A DNA stretch of 64,000 nt from Pseudomonas inefficax (GTDB taxonomy: Bacteria > Pseudomonadota > Gammaproteobacteria > Pseudomonadales > Pseudomonadaceae): NCBI RefSeq assembly GCF_900277125.1, contig NZ_OPYN01000108.1, positions 62,001 to 126,000 on the forward strand, given 5' to 3'. The notes below the pieces were generated by a model. It ran no database searches. It saw only the letters and a program-made list of their open reading frames with translations, and had not been told where the DNA came from. Shown piece after piece: positions 56,048 through 63,890 of the stretch (within the stretch, counting starts at the first letter, position 1; every line of letters starts with the position of its first letter). Made by a program: the position numbers and the translations under genes.

Positions 56048-56677
56048 GTGCAAGCGAAAGTGTATGTGGTCGATGACGACCAGGGCATGCGGGATTCGAC
56101 GGTGTGGCTACTGCAGTCGGTAGGTTTGCAGGCATTGCCGTTCGCCAGCGGGCAGGCGTTTCTCGACGCCTGCGTCGACGATGGCCCGGCCTGCGTGCTG
56201 CTGGATGTGCGCATGCCAGGGTTGGGCGGGTTGGCGGTGCAGCAGGCGATGCGCGAGCGTGGCCTGGGTTTGCCGGTGATCTTCGTCAGCGGCCATGCCG
56301 ATGTGCCGATCGTGGTGCGGGCTTTCAAGGCCGGCGCTTGCGACTTCATCGAAAAACCCTACAACGATCAGTTGCTGCTCGACAGCGTACAGGCCGCGCT
56401 GGAAAGCGTCGGGCGGGCACGCCAGGACGACCAGGCGCTGGCCCGGGTGCAGGCGCGCATCGATGGCCTGACCCCGCGCGAGCGTGATGTGTTCGTGCCG
56501 TTGGCCCAAGGGTTGAGCAACCGCGAGATTGCCGAGCGGCTGGGCGTCAGCGTGAAGACGGTGGACCTGTACCGGGGGCGAGTGATGAAACGGTTGCAGG
56601 CCGATAGTCTGGCGGAGCTGGTGGGCATGGCCATTGCCTGCGGGGCGGTGGAGGCACTGGGCCTGCGAACACCGTAG
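56048..56677 (+). CDS. FixJ/NarL-type response regulator
   Basis: A 209-residue two-domain regulator. The receiver has the acidic pocket VDDDQ (residues 8-12), the phospho-acceptor Asp53 in VLLDVRMPG, and the conserved Lys in FIEKPYNDQ. A linker leads to the LuxR-type helix-turn-helix (LTPRERDVFVPLAQGLSNRE and VSVKTVDLYRGRVMKRL). The start is GTG 56048 with an AGG-rich ribosome site. It is the partner of the preceding kinase and probably activates the divergent acyl-CoA synthetase gene. Confidence 0.93.
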   Translation: MQAKVYVVDDDQGMRDSTVWLLQSVGLQALPFASGQAFLDACVDDGPACVLLDVRMPGLGGLAVQQAMRERGLGLPVIFVSGHADVPIVVRAFKAGACDFIEKPYNDQLLLDSVQAALESVGRARQDDQALARVQARIDGLTPRERDVFVPLAQGLSNREIAERLGVSVKTVDLYRGRVMKRLQADSLAELVGMAIACGAVEALGLRTP

Positions 56678-56696
56678 CAGGCCTTGACGCATGGCC

Positions 56697-56811
56697 CTGT
56701 AGGAGCGGCCTTGTGTCGCGATGGGGCGCGAAGCGGCCCCAGGTTTTGTGCCCCAGCAAAAATTGCCGGGGCCGCTTTGCGGCCCATCGCGACACAAGGC
56801 CGCTCCTACAG
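56697..56811. repeat. REP doublet, type B
   Basis: Inverted type B units 19 bases after the response-regulator stop, isolating it from the marR operon. Confidence 0.88.
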
Positions 56812-56867
56812 GGGGCAGCGCAAGGGGCAGAAACCATGAAATTTTCCATAGCAACCTAATCAAAGCT

Positions 56868-56895
56868 TTGACATTCACTGCCTAGGCAGTAATAT
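56868..56895 (+). promoter_or_regulatory. marR-emrAB promoter with perfect palindrome ACTGCCTAGGCAGT between -35 and -10
   Basis: TTGACA (56868-56873) and TAATAT (56890-56895) are separated by 16 bases, a strong sigma70 promoter. The spacer is filled by the 14-bp perfect palindrome ACTGCCTAGGCAGT (56877-56890). Such placement fits autorepression by the MarR protein encoded next, relieved by an efflux substrate. Confidence 0.72.
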
Positions 56896-56923
56896 TTTCA
56901 CACAATTACCCGAGCAGCCTCCG

Positions 56924-57397
56924 ATGGCCCATTTTTCCCCCGAAAACTTCCAGACCTGCGCTATCGGCATGCTGCTTGGCCGCGCAGCGATCCTGAAGGA
57001 CCGCATTCTCGACTGGCACCTCGAATCCGAAGGCGTCACCGCCGCGCAGTTCAAGGTGCTGATCATTGTCACCCAGTACCAGGTGGACACCCCGGCCGAG
57101 CTGTGCCGCTACCTGGGCCTGGACAGCGGGTCGATGACCCGCATGCTCGACCGCCTCGAGCAGAAGGAACTGATCGTGCGCAACCGTTGCGCCGACGACC
57201 GTCGCCAGGTGCGCCTGGCCCTTACCGCCGACGGCCAGCGCCTGGCTGACCGCCTGCCGGAAATCGGCGCGGCAGCCATGAACGAGTTGTGCGGCGCGCT
57301 GGCAGCCGAAGAGCTCCAGGCCCTGGAAGGCCTGCTGGCCAAGGTCCTGCTTGCTGCCGGCGACCCGTTGACGATACGCCGCTTCGGCGATCGTTGA
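56924..57397 (+). CDS. MarR-family transcriptional regulator
   Basis: A 157-residue winged helix-turn-helix regulator. The MarR fold is seen in GVTAAQFKVLIIVTQYQVDT, the recognition helix in SGSMTRMLDRLEQKELIVRN and the wing in DDRRQVRLALTADGQRL. ATG 56924 lies 29 bases after the promoter's -10. It is the first gene of a three-gene operon with the EmrAB-type efflux pump, like EmrR in E. coli, and should repress the operon until it binds a phenolic or similar ligand. Confidence 0.93.
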   Translation: MAHFSPENFQTCAIGMLLGRAAILKDRILDWHLESEGVTAAQFKVLIIVTQYQVDTPAELCRYLGLDSGSMTRMLDRLEQKELIVRNRCADDRRQVRLALTADGQRLADRLPEIGAAAMNELCGALAAEELQALEGLLAKVLLAAGDPLTIRRFGDR

Positions 57398-57427
57398 TCC
57401 CTGTCACGAATTATCCAAGGTATTGTC

Positions 57428-58621
57428 ATGGCCACTCCCGCAGACACCCCGACTCCCTCCGCCGCGCCCGAACCGTCGCGCAAGCGCAAGGCCTGGCTGC
57501 TCGGCCTGCTGTTGCTGCTGATCGTTGCCGGCGCCGGCGCCTGGGCCTGGTACAGCCTGGTCGGGCGCTGGCACGAAAGCACCGACGACGCCTACGTCAA
57601 CGGCAATGTGGTAGAGATCACGCCGCTGATCACCGGCACCGTCACCAGCATTGGCGCTGATGACGGCGACCTGGTCCACGCCGGCCAGGTACTGCTGCAA
57701 TTCGACCCGGCCGACAGCCAGGTGGCCTTGCAGTCTGCAGAAGCCAGGCTGGCGCGCAGCGTGCGCCAGGTGCGCGGGTTGTACAGCAACGTCGACGCGC
57801 TCAAGGCCCAGCTGGAAACCCGCCAGGCCGAGCTGCGCAAGGCCCGCCAGGACTTCAACCGGCGCAAGGTGCTGGCCGACAGCGGTGCGATTGCTGCGGA
57901 GGAATTGTCCCACGCCCGCGATGACCTGAGCGTGGCCGAGGCCGCCGTCAACAGTGCACGCCAGCAGCTCAGCACCAGCAGCGCCCTGGTCGATGACACC
58001 GTGGTGTCCTCGCACCCCGAGGTGATGGCCGCCGCCGCCGACCTGCGCCAGGCCTACCTCGACCACGCCCGCACCACCCTGGTGGCACCGGTTACCGGTT
58101 ACGTCGCCAAGCGTACCGTGCAGCTGGGCCAGCGCCTGCAACCGGGCACCGCGACCATGGCAGTGATCCCGCTGGACCAGGTGTGGATCGACGCCAACTT
58201 CAAGGAAACCCAGCTGCGCGACATGCGTATCGGCCAGCCGGTGCAGATCAGCGCCGACCTGTACGGCAGCGAGGTCAGGTACAGCGGCACGGTCGACAGC
58301 CTTGGCGCCGGCACCGGCAGCGCCTTCGCCCTGTTGCCGGCGCAGAATGCCACCGGCAACTGGATCAAGATCGTCCAGCGCGTGCCGGTGCGCATCCACC
58401 TCAGCCCCGACCAGCTCAAGGACCACCCGCTACGTATCGGCCTGTCCACCGTGGTCGAGGTCGACCTGCACGACCAGAGCGGCCCGACCCTGGCCCAGCA
58501 GCCACCGCAGCAGGCCAGCTACACCACCCAGGTGTATGACCGCCAGCTGGTCGAAGCCGACAACCTGATCGCGCGGCTGATCCACGAAAACAGCGCAACC
58601 GGCAAGACGGCCCAGCGATGA
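57428..58621 (+). CDS. emrA: EmrA-type membrane fusion protein
   Basis: A 397-residue HlyD-family adaptor anchored by one helix (residues about 22-42, KAWLLGLLLLLIVAGAGAWA). The lipoyl half-motifs (GNVVEITPLITGTVTSIGAD and GYVAKRTVQLGQRLQPG) and the coiled-coil hairpin between them are clear. AAGG precedes ATG 57428 by about 7 bases. The gene starts 30 bases after marR and overlaps emrB by the ATGA at 58618-58621. It links the MFS pump to an outer-membrane channel encoded elsewhere, since no TolC-type gene is next to it. Confidence 0.92.
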   Translation: MATPADTPTPSAAPEPSRKRKAWLLGLLLLLIVAGAGAWAWYSLVGRWHESTDDAYVNGNVVEITPLITGTVTSIGADDGDLVHAGQVLLQFDPADSQVALQSAEARLARSVRQVRGLYSNVDALKAQLETRQAELRKARQDFNRRKVLADSGAIAAEELSHARDDLSVAEAAVNSARQQLSTSSALVDDTVVSSHPEVMAAAADLRQAYLDHARTTLVAPVTGYVAKRTVQLGQRLQPGTATMAVIPLDQVWIDANFKETQLRDMRIGQPVQISADLYGSEVRYSGTVDSLGAGTGSAFALLPAQNATGNWIKIVQRVPVRIHLSPDQLKDHPLRIGLSTVVEVDLHDQSGPTLAQQPPQQASYTTQVYDRQLVEADNLIARLIHENSATGKTAQR

Positions 58622-60153
58622 GCAACAACGCCGCTGCCCAGTTCACGCCGCCGAGCCTGCTGCTGACCACCATCGGCCTGTCGCTGGCGACGTTCATGCA
58701 GGTGCTTGACACCACCATCGCCAACGTGGCCTTGCCGACCATTTCCGGCAACCTTGGGGTTAGCTACGAGCAGGGCACCTGGGTCATCACCTCGTTCGCG
58801 GTGAGCAATGCCATCGCCCTGCCGCTGACCGGCTGGCTCAGCCGACGGTTTGGCGAGGTTAAGCTGTTCATCTGGGCCACGCTGCTGTTCGTGCTGGCCT
58901 CGTTCCTGTGCGGTATCGCCCAGTCGATGCCGGAGCTGGTCGGTTTTCGCGTGTTGCAGGGTGTGGTGGCCGGGCCTTTGTACCCGATGACCCAGACCTT
59001 GCTGATCGCCGTCTACCCGCCGGCCAAGCGCGGCATGGCCCTGGCGCTGCTGGCGATGGTCACGGTGGTGGCGCCGATTGCCGGGCCGATTCTCGGGGGC
59101 TGGATCACCGATAGCTACAGCTGGCCGTGGATCTTCTTCATCAACGTGCCCATCGGCCTGTTCGCCGCCGCCGTGGTGCGCCAGCAGATGCGCACCCGGC
59201 CAGTGGTCACCAGTCGCCAGCCAATGGACTACATCGGCCTGCTGACGCTGATCATCGGCGTCGGCGCCTTGCAGGTGGTGCTGGATAAGGGTAATGACCT
59301 GGACTGGTTCGAGTCGTCGTTCATCATCGTCGGCAGCCTGATCTCGCTGGTGTTCCTGGCAGTGTTCGTGATCTGGGAGCTGACCGACCGTCACCCGGTG
59401 GTCAACCTGCGCCTGTTCGCGCACCGCAACTTCCGCGTCGGCACCATCGTGCTGGTAGGGGGCTATGCCGGGTTCTTCGGCATCAACCTGATCCTGCCGC
59501 AGTGGCTGCAGACGCAGATGGGCTACACCGCTACCTGGGCTGGCCTGGCGGTGGCGCCGATCGGCCTGTTACCGGTGCTCATGTCGCCGTTCGTGGGCAA
59601 GTACGCGCACCGCTTCGACCTGCGTGTGCTGGCCGGGCTGGCGTTCCTGGCGATCGGCAGCAGCTGCTACATGCGTGCCGGGTTCACCAGCGAGGTGGAC
59701 TTCCAGCATGTGGCGCTGGTACAGCTGTTCATGGGCATTGGCGTGGCGCTGTTCTTCATGCCGACCTTGAGCATCCTGCTGTCCGACCTGCCACCGCAGC
59801 AGATTGCCGATGGCTCGGGCCTGGCGACCTTCCTGCGTACCTTGGGCGGCAGTTTCGCGGCGTCGCTGACCACCTGGATCTGGATTCGCCGGGCGGACCA
59901 GCACCATGCCTACCTGAGCGAGCACATCAGCCAGTTCGACCCGGCCACGCGGCATACCCTGGAGCAGCTGGGCGGGGCCAGCCCGCAGAGCCATGCGCAG
60001 CTGGAGCAGATACTCAACGGGCAGGCGTACATGATGTCGACGGTGGACTACTTCACCCTGATGACCTGGGTTTTCGCCGGGTTGATCCTGCTGGTGTGGT
60101 TTGCCAAACCGCCCTTTACCGCCAAGGCGGGGCCGGCGTCGGCAGGGCATTGA
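58618..60153 (+). CDS. emrB: EmrB/QacA (DHA2) family 14-helix MFS drug exporter
   Basis: A 511-residue inner-membrane drug/proton antiporter. The DHA2 motif LDTTIANVALPTISGNLGVS lies at the first helix, with motif A (GWLSRRFGEVKLFIWATL) and motif C (GPILGGWITDSYSWPWIFFIN) following, and about fourteen hydrophobic segments. It overlaps emrA and is the last gene of the marR-emrAB operon. The convergent 47-base gap to rnfD (60154-60200) holds a short GC repeat only. Substrates are probably hydrophobic phenolics or uncouplers. Confidence 0.94.
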   Translation: MSNNAAAQFTPPSLLLTTIGLSLATFMQVLDTTIANVALPTISGNLGVSYEQGTWVITSFAVSNAIALPLTGWLSRRFGEVKLFIWATLLFVLASFLCGIAQSMPELVGFRVLQGVVAGPLYPMTQTLLIAVYPPAKRGMALALLAMVTVVAPIAGPILGGWITDSYSWPWIFFINVPIGLFAAAVVRQQMRTRPVVTSRQPMDYIGLLTLIIGVGALQVVLDKGNDLDWFESSFIIVGSLISLVFLAVFVIWELTDRHPVVNLRLFAHRNFRVGTIVLVGGYAGFFGINLILPQWLQTQMGYTATWAGLAVAPIGLLPVLMSPFVGKYAHRFDLRVLAGLAFLAIGSSCYMRAGFTSEVDFQHVALVQLFMGIGVALFFMPTLSILLSDLPPQQIADGSGLATFLRTLGGSFAASLTTWIWIRRADQHHAYLSEHISQFDPATRHTLEQLGGASPQSHAQLEQILNGQAYMMSTVDYFTLMTWVFAGLILLVWFAKPPFTAKAGPASAGH

Positions 60154-60200
60154 GCCGGGCCAGAACAGGGCCCAGGCTCTAGCCCTTGGCAAATGCCATG

Positions 60201-61151
60201 TCAGGCATTGGCTGCTGCGTACCAGGGCCGCTGCATGCGCAGCACCAAGCGGTCGATTTGTGGCACCAGCAGGTTGCCGGCCAGCACCGCGAAGCAGAGG
60301 CCATCGGCATACAGCCCGAATTCGCGAATCAGTTCGGTCAGCGTGCCGACGGTCACGCCGAAGAGGATGCGACCGGCGCGGGTATTGGGGCTGGTGACCG
60401 GATCGGTGGCGATGAAGAAGGCGGTGAAGAGGTAGCCGCCGAGGCTGAGGTTGTACACGGCTTCCTGCAGGCTGTGGCCGGCGGCCATGCACAGCAATAC
60501 TGTGCTGGCGAGCATCGCCAGCGGAATCTCGATGCGGATCACCCGCAGCAAAGCCAGCAACAAACCGCCGGCAATGTAGCCGAACCCCGACAGGTTGTGG
60601 GTGACATGGATGAAATCGTTCTGCGCCAGTTGAGTGGCGCCGGCGAACGCATCGAGATCCAGGCGTGGCACCAACTGTAACTGTTGGAGCAGAACCGCCT
60701 TGGCGTCCAGGGTTGCGGTCCAGGGGGCATGGTTCGATGGCGCGGGGTACAACTGCTGGTAGAAGCAGATGGCAACGATCCCCAGCCCTACCATGGCCGG
60801 GTTGAGACGGTTGCGGCCAAGGCCTCCACTGGCGTGCTTGCATAGGGCGAGCGCCGCAAAGCTGGCGAGGGCGATCATCCACAACGGCACCATCAGCGGC
60901 AATGCCCGAGCCAGTATCAGGCCCAGCACCAGCCAGCTGAGGTCGCTCAAACCCTCGCGTACGTCATGCCCGCGCAGGCGCAGCAGGGCGGCTTCGAAGC
61001 CCAGGGCGAACAGCACGCACCAGAACACTTGCAACCAGACCACGACGCCAAATTGCCAGGCATACAGGGCGGTGCCCGGCAGCAGGCACAAAACGACCAG
61101 CAGCATCACCGTGCGCAGTCGTTGCGGGATGGGGTGGCGTATCAGGCTCAT
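60201..61151 (-). CDS. rnfD: RnfD-like membrane subunit of an electron-transport complex
   Basis: A 316-residue integral membrane protein of the NqrB/RnfD family with about nine hydrophobic segments. The segment carrying the covalent FMN in this family (consensus DxxSGAT) appears as DAFAGAT, with Thr173 kept but the preceding Ser replaced by Ala. NLSLGGYLFTAFFIATDPVTSP is a typical C-terminal block. The start overlaps the rnfC stop by 4 bases (61148-61151). RnfD works with five other Rnf subunits in known complexes; rnfA, B, E and G are not present in this window, so its partners are unknown. The ApbE-type flavin transferase gene is close by. Confidence 0.85.
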   Translation of the reverse strand: MSLIRHPIPQRLRTVMLLVVLCLLPGTALYAWQFGVVVWLQVFWCVLFALGFEAALLRLRGHDVREGLSDLSWLVLGLILARALPLMVPLWMIALASFAALALCKHASGGLGRNRLNPAMVGLGIVAICFYQQLYPAPSNHAPWTATLDAKAVLLQQLQLVPRLDLDAFAGATQLAQNDFIHVTHNLSGFGYIAGGLLLALLRVIRIEIPLAMLASTVLLCMAAGHSLQEAVYNLSLGGYLFTAFFIATDPVTSPNTRAGRILFGVTVGTLTELIREFGLYADGLCFAVLAGNLLVPQIDRLVLRMQRPWYAAANA

Positions 61152-62548
61152 GCGCGGACCTCCGTCTTGCTTTGGCGGAAGCGTTCGCGCAGCGGGATAC
61201 TGCTTGGGCAGATGCTACTGCAGCTGCCGCATTCGATGCAGGCATCCAGGCGCAGCTCCTGCAGGCTGGCCTTGTCCAGGCGCTCGGCGGCAGCGTAGAG
61301 GTCCAGCGGCCTGAGCGACATCGGGCAGACATCCACGCAGCGCGTGCAGCGAATGCAGCTGCCGGCGGGGCGAGCAGCCGGCAGGTAGCGCTCGGCGCCG
61401 AATATCAGGCAACTGCTGGTCTTGCTGACGAAGGCGTTGGCGTCCGGTAGCGGCAGCCCCATCATCGGGCCGCCAACCTGGGTCAACTGCCCCGTGGCGG
61501 ACGCGCCAGCAATCGCGCGCAGTTTGCTGACCGGGTAACCCACCGGCACCCGCACATTGCCCGGGCGTTCGCAGTCACCGGTCAGCGTCAGCACGCGGCT
61601 GGTCAGTGGTTCGCCCTGGAACATGGCCCGGCCCAGCGCGTAGAGCGTTGCGACATTCAACGCCAGCACGCCGATATCGGCGGGCCGGCTTCCCGGGGCC
61701 AGGTTGCGGCCACTGAGGCTCTTGATCATCAGCGGCTGCCCACCTGCGGGGTAACGCTCCGGTAGCGGACATATTTCGACCCGGGTACGCGCCTGGCGAG
61801 CGGCGGCACGTAACGTGGCCATCGCCTCCGGCTTGTTGGTTTCGATGCCGAAACGGGTTGTCGTTATTCCCAGCAGCGCGGCGATATGGTCGGCGGCCTT
61901 GATCAATGCTTCGGCGTTTTCGCGCATGAGGCGGTCATCGCAGGTAAGGAAGGGCTCGCATTCGGCACCGTTGATCAGCAGCAGATCGGGCTGGCGTGCG
62001 CCGGCCAGTTTGAGGGCCGTCGGGAAACCCGCCCCACCAAGGCCGACTATGCCCATTTGCAATGCGCGTTCGGCCAGCGCCTCTGGCGTTTGTGGCAGGC
62101 TCGGCGCCGGGCGTTCGATCCACTCATCCAGGCCATCTGCGTTCAGGATGACGGCCATGACTGGCTCGGCCGAGTCGGCCGCGAAGACATGTTCGATCCG
62201 TTCCACGACGCCAGAAGTACTGGCGTGCACCCAAGCGGTGGTGTTGTCGCCAATACCGATCACTTCGCCCTTGCGCACATGCTGGCCCGGCTGAACGCAA
62301 GGCTGGACAAACCGCCGACCCCGCCCGAGCGGAATCGCCAGCTGGATTATTCCGATCGCGACCGGGGCAATCGGCGTGGCGTTGGATAGTTCCTTGTATC
62401 CCCTGAGCTCGATCCCTCCGTGCCAACTACGCTGAGAGGAGGAGGCGATGGCCAGCAGGCGCTGCCAGAAAGGTTTGTGTTGCGGCAGGCGCTGGGCGCG
62501 GATGCGGCTCTGCAGGCGTTCGACGCTCTGCAACGAATGGCTAGACAT
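61148..62548 (-). CDS. rnfC: RnfC-like NADH/FMN and two-4Fe4S subunit
   Basis: A 466-residue peripheral subunit. The N-terminal barrel-sandwich region is RFVQPCVQPGQHVRKGEVIG; the NADH/FMN-binding part contains MGIVGLGGAGFPTALKL and INGAECEPFLTCDDRLM. Two ferredoxin motifs follow: Cys398 CIRCTRCVDVCP and Cys437 CIECGSCSSICP, each with a complete Cys set. GGAGG lies 7 bases before ATG 62548. It should pass electrons between NADH and the membrane partner RnfD, whose start overlaps its stop. Length is shorter than E. coli RsxC because the C-terminal repeat extension is absent. Confidence 0.9.
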   Translation of the reverse strand: MSSHSLQSVERLQSRIRAQRLPQHKPFWQRLLAIASSSQRSWHGGIELRGYKELSNATPIAPVAIGIIQLAIPLGRGRRFVQPCVQPGQHVRKGEVIGIGDNTTAWVHASTSGVVERIEHVFAADSAEPVMAVILNADGLDEWIERPAPSLPQTPEALAERALQMGIVGLGGAGFPTALKLAGARQPDLLLINGAECEPFLTCDDRLMRENAEALIKAADHIAALLGITTTRFGIETNKPEAMATLRAAARQARTRVEICPLPERYPAGGQPLMIKSLSGRNLAPGSRPADIGVLALNVATLYALGRAMFQGEPLTSRVLTLTGDCERPGNVRVPVGYPVSKLRAIAGASATGQLTQVGGPMMGLPLPDANAFVSKTSSCLIFGAERYLPAARPAGSCIRCTRCVDVCPMSLRPLDLYAAAERLDKASLQELRLDACIECGSCSSICPSSIPLRERFRQSKTEVRA

Positions 62549-62727
62549 GTACTGTCCTCCAATTTTTGGGCAAAGAACGCCCCTATGCGCTTATGCACAT
62601 GATGGTTTTATTGCGTCCGGGACGTTCAGCGGAAAGGGAGGGGGATGATTGATCACCCGCGCAGATCAGAGTGTTCAATGATGATTTTGTTCGATTTTTG
62701 ACCAGGTTTGCTGATGAACGGTAGGCC

Positions 62728-62745
62728 AATTGCCATCTCGCAATT
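62728..62745. promoter_or_regulatory. Inverted repeat AATTGC-N6-GCAATT in the divergent rnfC/apbE gap
   Basis: A perfect 6-bp inverted repeat with a 6-bp spacer lies 53 bases before the apbE start, in a low-GC 250-base gap that must hold both divergent promoters. It is a plausible operator; I saw no clear FNR/Anr box. Confidence 0.4.
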
Positions 62746-62798
62746 CTGGTGAAATAGCCTGCGCCGCGAACGGGCGGCCAGAGTCTGCGAGGTGTCGA

Positions 62799-63815
62799 AT
62801 GATGCGCGCGAGCCTGTTGGTGATGCTGGTGACGTTGCTGTATGGCTGCGGCGAAAGGATCGAACGCTTTGGCGGGCCGACCATGGGCAGCACGTATTCG
62901 ATCCAGTACGTACCCAATGCGCAGACGCCTGATTCGCGGCAGGTAAAGGCCGAAGTCGAGCTGATTCTGGAGGCGCTCGACAAACAGTTTTCCAACTGGC
63001 GCGCTGATTCCGTGATTTCCCGCTTCAACGCTCTGCCGGCCGGCGCCTGTCAGGCGGTGCCGGAAGAGATGCAGCACTTGCTGGTGTACGGTGTGTCTCT
63101 GTTCCGTGAGAGTGGCGGGGCTTTCGACCTGACGGTTTTGCCACTGATGAACCTCTGGGGTTTCGGCCCGCAGTCACGCGGCAGGCAGGTGCCGGACGCC
63201 AGCACGCTGGCACGGGAGCAGGCACGGGTAGGCCTGCAGCATTTGCACCTGGATGGCGAAACGCTGTGCAAGGATGTGGCGGCGCAGCTGGATTTCGACA
63301 GCATGCTTGCCGGCCATGCAGTGGATCGGGTGGGTGACCGGCTTGCGGCCCTGGGTATCCGGGCCTATCTGGTCGAGATCACCGGCGAACTCAAGGGCGT
63401 CGGCCGCAAACCGGATGGCTCGCCCTGGCGCATCGCCCTCGAAGTACCGAGAGGCGAGGGTGAGCAGCAAGTGGAGCGCGCCATCGCCCTGGATGGCTAC
63501 GGCGTTGCCACCGCCGGCGATTACCGCAACTATTTCGAGGAAGGTGGTCAGCGTTATTCGCACACCTTCGATCCACGTGTCGGCAGGCCGGTCAAACACG
63601 CGCTGGCGGCAGTGTCAGTGGTCGACCCTTCGGTGCTGCGTGCCGATGCCCTGGATACACTGTTGATGGTGCTCGGCCCGGAGGACGGCTATGCCTTCGC
63701 CGAGCGGCATGAAATCGCCGCCTATTTCATCATGCACCAGGGGCGGGGTTTCGCCGCGCGGGCCACGTCGCGGTTCGAGACGTTGTTCCCCACGCAGGGC
63801 AAGCCCGGGCCGTAG
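62799..63815 (+). CDS. apbE: ApbE-family FAD:protein FMN transferase, lipoprotein, variant motifs
   Basis: A 338-residue periplasmic lipoprotein. ATG 62799 (or the next codon) follows GAGG; a signal peptide ends in YGC with Cys17 lipidated. Family blocks are FGGPTMGSTYSIQY, QFSNWRADSVISRFN, the GDYRNYFEEGG...YSHTFDPRVGRP pocket and ADALDTLLMVLG. The usual DLGxIAKG block reads DFDSMLAG (residues 165-172), losing the conserved Gly and Lys, and the VNxGGE block reads VEITGE. ApbE attaches FMN to Thr in RnfD/RnfG or NqrB/C. Its position divergent from rnfCD suggests it flavinylates RnfD there. Changed motifs make activity less certain. Confidence 0.85.
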   Translation: MMRASLLVMLVTLLYGCGERIERFGGPTMGSTYSIQYVPNAQTPDSRQVKAEVELILEALDKQFSNWRADSVISRFNALPAGACQAVPEEMQHLLVYGVSLFRESGGAFDLTVLPLMNLWGFGPQSRGRQVPDASTLAREQARVGLQHLHLDGETLCKDVAAQLDFDSMLAGHAVDRVGDRLAALGIRAYLVEITGELKGVGRKPDGSPWRIALEVPRGEGEQQVERAIALDGYGVATAGDYRNYFEEGGQRYSHTFDPRVGRPVKHALAAVSVVDPSVLRADALDTLLMVLGPEDGYAFAERHEIAAYFIMHQGRGFAARATSRFETLFPTQGKPGP

Positions 63816-63890
63816 CTGAAGGAAGGTCATTCCCACACGCAGCCTTTTCCCCTATTGTCGATGCTCCCTTTCCAAACGATTGGCAGATCC

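Noticed and set aside
62549..62798. Anr/FNR site in the rnf divergent region
   Set aside because: TTGAT-like strings are present but no TTGAT-N4-ATCAA pair is found.
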